Below are positions 14,968 through 20,864 of a DNA stretch of 20,864 bases, piece after piece. A program made the position numbers and the translations under genes. This DNA is from Candidatus Gorgonimonas leptogorgiae. GTDB lineage: Bacteria; Pseudomonadota; Gammaproteobacteria; Pseudomonadales; Endozoicomonadaceae. Position 1 is the stretch's first letter. Each line of letters starts with the position of its first letter. The DNA lies in contig CAKNAD010000018.1 of assembly GCA_929200515.1 (NCBI GenBank), positions 1 through 20,864 of the forward strand, written 5' to 3'. The notes beneath the pieces are model-generated. The model was not told the origin of the DNA. It did not search any database and was given only the letters and a program-made list of their open reading frames with translations.

Positions 14968-16185
14968 TTATCCTATTAGGTCGTTCATATTAAAAATAGG
15001 AAGAAGTATTGCTAGAACAATCGTCATTACCATCCCACCCATAAATATCAGCATAATTGGTTCTAATAATGTTAATAATATATTTATAGAAGATTCTAAT
15101 TCTTGATTTTGGCTTTCAGAAACTTTGGCTAGCATGTTGTCTAGTTCACCGGTAGCTTCTCCACAAGCTACCATGTGTATCATAAGTGGAGGGAAAAACT
15201 TAGCTTCTGCTAAAGCTTTATGTAAGCTAGTTCCCTCGCGGACACTTTTAGTTGAATTAACAACTGCTTCTTTAATAATATTATTATTTATTACCTGAGC
15301 AGATATATCAATTGCATCTACTAATGGGACCCCGCTTTGCACTAATAAACTTAATGTTCCCGAAAATTTTTCAGCATTAGCTACCAACGAAAATCTTCCA
15401 ATAATTGGCATTTTAATAATCAGTTTGTGCCAAAACCTTTTGATTTTATTTTTTTGTAAAAGTTTCCTAATTAAAAAAATAGAACCGAATATAAATAAAA
15501 TAATGAAATGCCAATATTTTTGTATTCCATCGCTGATACTAACAATCAATTTGGTAATAGTTGGTAATGGTTGTCCTGAACTGCTAAATACTGATATTAT
15601 ATCTGGCACTACAGATCCTAGTAAAAAGCCTAATATGCATAAAGAAACTACCGTTAAAATAACAGGGTAAATCATTGCTTGTTGAACTTTTTGGGTGTTT
15701 TTCATTCTAGTTTCAGTATGTTCAGCTAGCTTTAATAATACTTTATCTAAATGCCCAGAATGTTCACCTGCTGCAACAGTAGCACGGTACATATCAGGAA
15801 ATATTTCAGGAAATTCTTCTAGGCTTGAATGCAAATTAAAGCCTTCTAAAATTTTAGATCTGATGGCTAATAAAACATTTTTTATTTTACGTTTTTGCTG
15901 TTGTTCAGCAATAGCTAACAAAGATTCCTCGATAGGCATTGCAGAATTAACTAATGTTGCAAGCTGTCTAGTTATAGTCGCTAATTCTAAAGTTGATATT
16001 CTAGGTTTAAAGAATGAATATCCTTTATAATTAGTGCTATTTTTTCCTGTAAAAAGGGAAACTTTTACAGGCATTAGGCCCATGTCTTTGAGACTTTGTC
16101 TAGTTTGTTTTGCGCTATCGGCTTCTATATTTCCTACTTTTTTGTTTCCTTTGGAATCTAAGGCTATATATTCAAATGATGCCAT
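14968..16185 (-). CDS. gspF: GspF, T2SS inner-membrane platform protein
   Basis: 405 residues from the chosen ATG, exactly the family length. The N-terminus MASFEYIALDSKGNKKVGNI is the classic GspF opening; an upstream in-frame ATG at 16218 adds only a hydrophobic run and is rejected. Two GspF repeats are visible: LATITRQLATLVNSAMPIEE with ATVAAGEHSGHLDKVL, and FSGTLSLLVQSGVPLVDAID with VACGEATGELDNML. Three membrane helices are seen, at about 155-185, 205-225 and 360-395 (LEPIMLIFMGGMVMTIVLAI). It interacts with GspE and GspL at the base of the pseudopilus. Confidence 0.96.
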   Translation of the reverse strand: MASFEYIALDSKGNKKVGNIEADSAKQTRQSLKDMGLMPVKVSLFTGKNSTNYKGYSFFKPRISTLELATITRQLATLVNSAMPIEESLLAIAEQQQKRKIKNVLLAIRSKILEGFNLHSSLEEFPEIFPDMYRATVAAGEHSGHLDKVLLKLAEHTETRMKNTQKVQQAMIYPVILTVVSLCILGFLLGSVVPDIISVFSSSGQPLPTITKLIVSISDGIQKYWHFIILFIFGSIFLIRKLLQKNKIKRFWHKLIIKMPIIGRFSLVANAEKFSGTLSLLVQSGVPLVDAIDISAQVINNNIIKEAVVNSTKSVREGTSLHKALAEAKFFPPLMIHMVACGEATGELDNMLAKVSESQNQELESSINILLTLLEPIMLIFMGGMVMTIVLAILLPIFNMNDLIG

Positions 16186-16260
16186 TTTTTTGCCTACTAT
16201 TATAATAAAAAACCACAAAGAAACATATTTGTTTCTATAAAAGGTTAAAAAATTAAAGAT

Positions 16261-17781
16261 TTACTCTTTGTGGGTAACTCGAAGGACTTCTTCTAAAGTG
16301 GTATCGCCATTTAGTACTTTTTGATAGCCATCATACTGTATATTATCATGAGATGCATGAGCATAATCTGCAATTTTTTGTTCGCTGGCATCTTCATGGA
16401 TCATTCTTCGAATTTTATCATCTATTTTTAGTACTTCGTAAATTCCTGTTCTGTTGCGATATCCACTAAAGTTACACTCTTGACAACCTATAGCATGATA
16501 TAATTTTATGTTGTTATCATCTAAGGGAATACCAAGTTGTTTTTTTTCTACTTGGTCTGGGTTGTATGCCTTTTTGCATAAAGGGCATAACAATCGAATT
16601 AATCTTTGTGATACTACTCCGAGTAAGCTAGATGCAAGTAAAAATGTTTCTATGCCCATATCTCGCAATCTTGTTATTGCTCCTATTGCAGTATTAGTGT
16701 GCAATGTTGACAAAACTAAGTGACCAGTCAAACTAGCCTGAACAGCTATTTCTGCGGTTTCTGAGTCTCTAATTTCTCCTACCATAACTACGTCTGGATC
16801 TTGCCTTAATATAGCCCGTAATCCTCTTGCAAAAGTCATATCAACTTTAGGGTTTACCTGAGTTTGACCTATACCTTCAAGATTATATTCGATTGGATCT
16901 TCTATGGTAAGAATGTTTCTCGATACTGAATTTAGCTGTTCTAAACTTGCGTATAATGTAGTAGTTTTTCCGGATCCTGTTGGGCCTGTTACTAAAATAA
17001 TTCCATAACTTTTTGCTAGAAGGTTTTCTGTTTTTTGTTTTATTTGTTTTGTCATGCCTAGGTGGTTTAAATCTAATTTACCGGCAGTTTTATCTAAAAG
17101 TCTTAAAACTACTCTTTCGCCATTACTAGATGGCAAAGTAGAAACCCTTACATCTACTTCTCTTCCAGCTACTTTAATAGATATTCTGCCATCTTGCGGA
17201 ATCCGTTTTTCGGCTATATCTAGTTTTGCCATTACTTTGATTCTAGATACTAGCAAAGAAGCTATAGATCTTTGCAATGTCAAAATTTCTTTTAAAACAC
17301 CGTCTACACGAATTCTTACTACAAGACTAGATTCATAAGATTCTATATGGATATCAGATGCGCTCTGTTTTATAGCTTCAGTTAATAAAGCATTAATTAG
17401 CTTGATAACAGGAGCATCATCATTTTTTTCTAAAAGGTCTTCTGTTGCTGGAACTGCATCTGCTAAAGTAGACGCACTAAATTCATCGCTCATTCCAGCT
17501 GCATGTATTAACGCATCAGAGCTATTATTTTGGTAAAAATCTTCTAATTTTATTTTTAATTCTTGTTGTGGTAATTTTTTTAATTTTAGGCTTTTACCAG
17601 CAAAACGCTCTATTTCTGCTATAACTCCCAAACTAGGAAAAGAATGAAAGTATATTATAGAATCTTTATTGTTGTCTATTAAAATAGCGCCATATTTTTT
17701 AGCAAAAGAAAATGACAATTTTTTATAGCTAATATCGTCCGCTGTATTATTTGATTTTTCCTGCAAAACATACTCCCGCAT
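16261..17781 (-). CDS. gspE: GspE, T2SS assembly ATPase
   Basis: 506 residues from the ATG at 17781 (family about 490-510). The N-terminal domain is followed by SASDIHIESY and VRIRVDGVL. Walker A is VTGPTGSGKTTTLY at about 264-277. The Asp box is LTIEDPIEYNLEGIGQTQVN, Walker B is PDVVMVGEIRDSETAE, and the His box is LSTLHTNTA. A zinc knuckle CPLC...CQEC (about Cys399/402/433/436) is present, as in GspE and PilB. It hydrolyses ATP in the cytoplasm to drive pseudopilus assembly. The start is uncertain: an in-frame TTG lies two codons upstream, and an internal TTG at 17766 has a better-spaced GGGAG. GspK/L/M downstream exclude a type IV pilus PilB. Confidence 0.96.
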   Translation of the reverse strand: MREYVLQEKSNNTADDISYKKLSFSFAKKYGAILIDNNKDSIIYFHSFPSLGVIAEIERFAGKSLKLKKLPQQELKIKLEDFYQNNSSDALIHAAGMSDEFSASTLADAVPATEDLLEKNDDAPVIKLINALLTEAIKQSASDIHIESYESSLVVRIRVDGVLKEILTLQRSIASLLVSRIKVMAKLDIAEKRIPQDGRISIKVAGREVDVRVSTLPSSNGERVVLRLLDKTAGKLDLNHLGMTKQIKQKTENLLAKSYGIILVTGPTGSGKTTTLYASLEQLNSVSRNILTIEDPIEYNLEGIGQTQVNPKVDMTFARGLRAILRQDPDVVMVGEIRDSETAEIAVQASLTGHLVLSTLHTNTAIGAITRLRDMGIETFLLASSLLGVVSQRLIRLLCPLCKKAYNPDQVEKKQLGIPLDDNNIKLYHAIGCQECNFSGYRNRTGIYEVLKIDDKIRRMIHEDASEQKIADYAHASHDNIQYDGYQKVLNGDTTLEEVLRVTHKE

Positions 17782-17914
17782 ATGCAAATTTATATTTTTT
17801 GTATAACATATTTTATCTATAAAATAATTACATAGCTTAAACTATAAAGCACGTAATAACTAATAAGTTAGCTTTTTTATCGCTTGCTACTGATTTTAAA
17901 GGTGCATAGTTTGA

Positions 17915-17943
17915 ATTATATCTTATTTATGCATAAATAAACA
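17915..17943 (-). promoter_or_regulatory. Possible T2SS operon promoter with 18-base palindrome in the spacer
   Basis: On the minus strand TATAAT (17920-17915) is a consensus -10. The spacer region holds TTATTTATGCATAAATAA (17923-17940), a perfect 18-base palindrome. The -35 (TGTTTA, 17943-17938) is poor, as in activator- or repressor-controlled promoters. The leader to gspE would be about 130 bases. Confidence 0.45.
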
Positions 17944-17960
17944 TCTAAACTTTAATATAA

Positions 17961-18260
17961 TCACCTAGTTATTTTAGGAAAAGGCTTTATATTGCTGCCA
18001 GATTTTATTGGCTTTTTACTCGATTCTCTTTGTTCAAGCTCATCAATTCGCACTATAGATGTTATAGGAATATAACTTCGTTTTATACCCGTAAAATCTT
18101 TTTTAGCTTTATTATTAATGCTATCGTCGCTAGCTTCAACAATAAAACTCTCAACTTCTAAAAATCCCCAAAGCTCGCTTTGAAAAACTTGATTAGCATA
18201 AATTTCTATAATTTCAGTTCCACATTTGAAAATAATGCGAAAAGTAGGATTCTTTATCAT
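17961..18260 (-). CDS. DUF1820 family protein
   Basis: 99 residues. The pattern FRIIFKCGTEIIEIYANQVF, then WGFLEVESFIVEA, then KRSYIPITSIVRIDELEQ, matches the DUF1820 family of short gammaproteobacterial proteins, including the characteristic arrangement of Y-x-R/N-x-V-x-Q-S, GF-x-E-V-E and R-S-Y-I-P. Function is unknown; no catalytic motif, signal peptide or membrane helix is visible. The basic tail SSKKPIKSGSNIKPFPKITR is a little longer than usual. GGA precedes the ATG at a usable distance. It lies 179 bases upstream of gspE on the same strand and could be cotranscribed, but a separate promoter for gspE is likely. Confidence 0.85.
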   Translation of the reverse strand: MIKNPTFRIIFKCGTEIIEIYANQVFQSELWGFLEVESFIVEASDDSINNKAKKDFTGIKRSYIPITSIVRIDELEQRESSKKPIKSGSNIKPFPKITR

Positions 18261-18599
18261 GAATCATCCAGAAACCACTTCACAGTAGAGTGATTGATAA
18301 CAAATTACAACGGCTGCTTTATTGATATGAGCAAACATTAAAACCAATAATTTAATAAAATTCTTGTATACAGCAAAATAGTAAAATGCTGTTAATAAGA
18401 AACGTTTACATTCTCACTATGCATAGTGTATATAAAAATATATTGTTTTTTTATGGTATCATAAATATAAACTCAAAACAAATAAAATAGTGTATATCCT
18501 AATAGCGAAGCCTAAAAAGCATATATCATTATTTAAAATAATTTACCGCAATAGAAAAATTATCATACGAAATAATAAAATATTCTACGAGATATAGAT

Positions 18600-18900
18600 T
18601 TTCATGGGCAAGCAATCTTGCTATTAACAACTTTCATCATTATTGTAAAACTAAGGTTTTAGGGTGCAAAGAAAAAGATAAAAAACAAAGAAACTACTTG
18701 GATTTGGGTTGCCGATATTCCCTTAGTAAAAAAATGTTTTTGAGGTTATACGTGGTGGATGTTCTTGCCATAAAATTAAACATTTAATACATTAAAAAAC
18801 CAAGGCTATAATTTCGAGCATAATTTTAGTCTTGAAAAAATAGTTAATCTTTTATTAAAAAGTAACCTTTTTTCAATATTTTGCTTGATCGGGAGTTGCT
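18600..18900 (+). pseudogene. Frameshifted transposase remnant
   Basis: Three short peptides in different plus-strand frames line up in the order expected for the C-terminal half of a DDE transposase: TTWIWVADIPL (18693-18725), NVFEVIRGGCSCHKIKH (18733-18783) and TLKNQGYNFEHNF (18789-18827). The last is a highly recognisable block of this transposase type (compare the family pattern FNTLKNQGY-x-EHNFGHG). A possible upstream piece KVLGCKEKDKK precedes them. At least two frameshifts and several stops separate the blocks. No terminal inverted repeats were identified, and the exact IS family is not assigned. The pieces mark an old insertion next to the RING protein gene. Confidence 0.8.
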
Positions 18901-19021
18901 AATGATCCATTGACTTTAATAAAAACAAAATATACAATGAGCAGGCTAAAATTTATCGAAGCTATTACAAGATGCATATCACTTCAGTAGCGTGTCTAAA
19001 AGGTTGGATTCATAAAATAAA

Positions 19022-19041
19022 ATCCTTATATTTATAAGGAT
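19022..19041. repeat. Perfect inverted repeat upstream of the RING protein gene
   Basis: ATCCTTATA and TATAAGGAT separated by TT form a 9-bp stem. It lies about 120 bases beyond the transposase remnant and 170 bases before the next start. It may be an operator or an IS-end relic. Confidence 0.5.
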
Positions 19042-19210
19042 GTAAAATATCCTATCAACATATTAGATAATCACCAAATAAACTTTAGTTATCTCGATAA
19101 AAATATAATTTACCAAATTAAAATAAATATTATCAAGTAGAAGGTGTATATACACTTATATATTAAAAATAATTTTATCTTCTATTTATTACTCATTAAA
19201 ATGGTTTAAT

Positions 19211-20728
19211 ATGAAAAATAATAAACATTGGCTCAAACCTCTTTTGCTAACTAATTTTTTGAAAATAGCTACTTTTACTATTATACTTTTTAGTAATATA
19301 GTTAGTGCAAATTGTAATTTCCAGCTATCAGGGAAATCCCTTATTGTTAAACAACAATATGAAAATGGCATTTGTCCTAAATGCAATATACCACTAAATT
19401 CAGGTAATTCATCGGGGCTAGTTGTATATGATTGTGGCCATTTAGAACATGAACAATGTACAAATGATAAAAAAGAGTGTATCACTTGTTTAGAACTTGC
19501 AAAAACTGCACCTTGTTACGCTGCTTTTCCTAAATATAACTCAAAAACAATAAAAGAAGAGAGGTATAAACGTTTACCACTTTATACAGCCGAGCCGTTT
19601 AATTATGGCAATTGTTATGTATGCAATAATTCATTAATAAAGGATAACGAAAACAGTACAGCTTGCGCGAATTATTCTTGTGATCATATAGAGCATATAG
19701 AGTGCATGTCTAAAAACCAATGTAAGTTTTGTACTGAAAAAGTATCTAATAGACCACCAGGCTATTTTTTAAATAATATAAATATATGTAAGCATGATTC
19801 TGCTATATATGAGAAGTTTATATCCGAGGAGTTAGTGTATGATAGCTCTGAAAACTTAGACTTCGATACTGCAGCTCAACAACAAAAACTAAATCCTAAA
19901 TATGCACCTACTACATATAAAATATATAAAAATTCCGATGAATTATTTATGGAAGGTTTGTGCTACATATGTAGTAATGAACTTTGTACAAAATTTATGA
20001 CTAAAACAGAGATTGATGAAGATAAGACTCCTTGTATCCCTCTTCTAGCTTTACTACAAAATAATCCTAAAACTTTTTTTCAAGATAATCTAGAGCTACT
20101 TAAAAAGATAGTAGTTAATCAGTTTAAACATAAGTTGTCTTTAGCAAATTCTAGTTTTTACAAAGCTAATGATAGTAAAATAATGCTTTTAAAGGATAAG
20201 GGTGCATCTAGACTATATTATGAATATTGCGCTAATACTATAAATAGAGGAAAAACAGCTGCAGAGTGTTTAGCAAACTTTATATATGAGATAAGAATTG
20301 ATGCAATTACGCATATATTGGAAAATAGTGAGCTGTTTTTAGCAGATAACTATAAATATATCTATAAGAATATGTTTAATAAAGATACTGATCTTTATAT
20401 TTCCGGCTATAGCTTTCATAAAAATAAAATAGAATTTAACAGCAACATTGGCGATGTATGCAATCTTCCACTAGATGAAATTATTAATATTAAAAATAGA
20501 ACAATTAATTTTGATAAATTAAGGGATTTACTTGGCGTTAAACTTTATGGCGACTTAATTAAAGGAGAGCTCAATGACTGTCATAGTTGTGCAGATAACT
20601 CTATGGGGTTAGCTTGGCTAAAAAAGGTTAATATATTTATAAAAAAATTTAATGAGCTATGGGGTGGAGATATACCTGAAGATAAACAGCCCAAGGGAAT
20701 TTTAGATTTATCTTATTACTGTATTTAA
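19211..20728 (+). CDS. Exported protein with tandem RING-H2-type zinc fingers; candidate secreted ubiquitin-ligase-like effector
   Basis: 505 residues, family not recognised. The N-terminus is a Sec signal peptide: basic region to Lys18, hydrophobic core TFTIILFSNI, cleavage likely after VSA (33/34). Finger 1: Cys55-x2-Cys58, Cys75-x-His77-x2-His80-x2-Cys83, Cys90-x2-Cys93. Finger 2: Cys135-x2-Cys138, Cys157-x-His159-x2-His162-x2-Cys165, Cys171-x2-Cys174. Both fit the RING-H2 C3H2C3 spacing exactly. A third module start, GLCYICSNEL (Cys251/254), repeats the opening of the first two but lacks the rest. Residues 280-505 are helical-looking and unrecognised, with a late CHSC (457-460). RING-H2 domains usually bind E2 ubiquitin-conjugating enzymes, which bacteria lack, so a host target is inferred. 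Disulfides could be an alternative use of the cysteines. No Shine-Dalgarno sequence is visible. It lies beside a transposase remnant and a repeat, suggesting acquisition. Confidence 0.8.
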   Translation: MKNNKHWLKPLLLTNFLKIATFTIILFSNIVSANCNFQLSGKSLIVKQQYENGICPKCNIPLNSGNSSGLVVYDCGHLEHEQCTNDKKECITCLELAKTAPCYAAFPKYNSKTIKEERYKRLPLYTAEPFNYGNCYVCNNSLIKDNENSTACANYSCDHIEHIECMSKNQCKFCTEKVSNRPPGYFLNNINICKHDSAIYEKFISEELVYDSSENLDFDTAAQQQKLNPKYAPTTYKIYKNSDELFMEGLCYICSNELCTKFMTKTEIDEDKTPCIPLLALLQNNPKTFFQDNLELLKKIVVNQFKHKLSLANSSFYKANDSKIMLLKDKGASRLYYEYCANTINRGKTAAECLANFIYEIRIDAITHILENSELFLADNYKYIYKNMFNKDTDLYISGYSFHKNKIEFNSNIGDVCNLPLDEIINIKNRTINFDKLRDLLGVKLYGDLIKGELNDCHSCADNSMGLAWLKKVNIFIKKFNELWGGDIPEDKQPKGILDLSYYCI

Positions 20729-20771
20729 ATAATAATTAACTAAATATACACCTTATGCTTGAAGATACGTC
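20729..20771. other. Gap after the RING protein gene
   Basis: About 40 bases between the stop and repeat copy 2. No terminator stem with a T-run is evident, so the repeat itself may end or process the transcript. Confidence 0.3.
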
Positions 20772-20861
20772 TTTTCAGTAAGTGATTATAAGTTTTTAGC
20801 TAAGGTAGTGTTTAGTGTCGACTAAATCAAGAAATACTAACGCAGGATAAAAGCTTAGAAG
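20772..20861. repeat. Dispersed intergenic repeat, copy 2
   Basis: Matches 5463-5560 in the same orientation over about 90 bases, roughly 80 percent identical outside small gaps. It folds an outer stem CTAAG (20800-20804) with CTTAG (20854-20858), and an inner 6-bp stem TTTAGT-GTCG-ACTAAA. It may continue past the window end. Confidence 0.75.
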
Positions 20862-20864
20862 CCT

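Larger units (their letters stand above)
18261..19210. other. Decayed intergenic region with palindromes
   Basis: A 950-base stretch without an intact gene, rich in A/T and stops in all frames. It holds a transposase remnant (about 18600-18900) and three notable palindromes: CACTATGCATAGTG (18415-18428), ATCCTTATA-TT-TATAAGGAT (19022-19041) and GTGTATATACAC (19144-19155). The last lies about 55 bases before the RING protein start and could be an operator. No coding potential was recognised at 18300-18590. Confidence 0.6.

Noticed and set aside
10020..17781. Type IV pilus (pilB/pilC/pseudopilin) operon
   Set aside because: GspK, GspL and GspM types and the GspG-type major pseudopilin are specific to T2SS; there is no PilA, PilM-Q or PilT.
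18276..18335. Possible third copy of the intergenic repeat
   Set aside because: CAGTAGAGTGATTGATAAC and ACGGCTGC resemble copy 1, but the match needs several indels and lacks the outer stem and the GCAGGATAAAAGC block. It is too weak to call.

Overview
The window is AT-rich and low in GC throughout. It looks like a chromosomal piece of a Gram-negative gammaproteobacterium. The evidence is a Tol envelope locus, E. coli-type murB, kdsB with a Trm112-family neighbour, sohB, an adjacent ppiB-lpxH pair, a DUF1820 gene and a near-complete type II secretion (T2SS) operon. The AT bias, an insertion-sequence remnant, a dispersed structured repeat and two unrecognised proteins with eukaryote-interaction features suggest a host-associated or intracellular lifestyle. 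This is inference; the species cannot be named from the window.

Layout. Positions 117-3257 (minus) hold tolQ-tolR-tolA-tolB, tightly overlapped; pal would be expected beyond the left edge. Positions 3381-5421 (minus) hold a Trm112-like gene, kdsB and murB (peptidoglycan and LPS Kdo synthesis). Positions 5660-6694 (minus) hold sohB. Positions 7013-8284 (plus) hold ppiB and lpxH. Positions 8378-9931 (plus) hold an unrecognised 517-residue protein with tyrosine motifs resembling those phosphorylated in bacterial effectors, a bilobed hydrophobic domain and a tetrapeptide repeat. Positions 10020-17781 (minus) hold gspE-F-G-H-I-J-K-L-M, most of a T2SS: ATPase, inner-membrane platform and all five pseudopilins. 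gspC, gspD and the prepilin peptidase are absent and must be elsewhere if the machine works. Positions 17961-18260 (minus) hold a DUF1820 gene. Positions 18261-19210 are a decayed stretch with a frameshifted transposase remnant and several palindromes. Positions 19211-20728 (plus) hold an unrecognised 505-residue protein with a Sec signal peptide and two complete RING-H2 zinc-finger signatures plus a partial third.

The most interesting element is this signal-peptide-bearing tandem RING-H2 protein, about 1.4 kb from the start of the T2SS operon. Sec export followed by T2SS release would be the natural route out of the cell, so it is a candidate secreted ubiquitin-ligase-like effector. The second is the pY-motif, Inc-like membrane protein at 8378. 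The third is an intergenic repeat found at 5463 and 20772, whose two copies keep two nested stems although the paired bases differ. No rRNA, tRNA or CRISPR array was seen.
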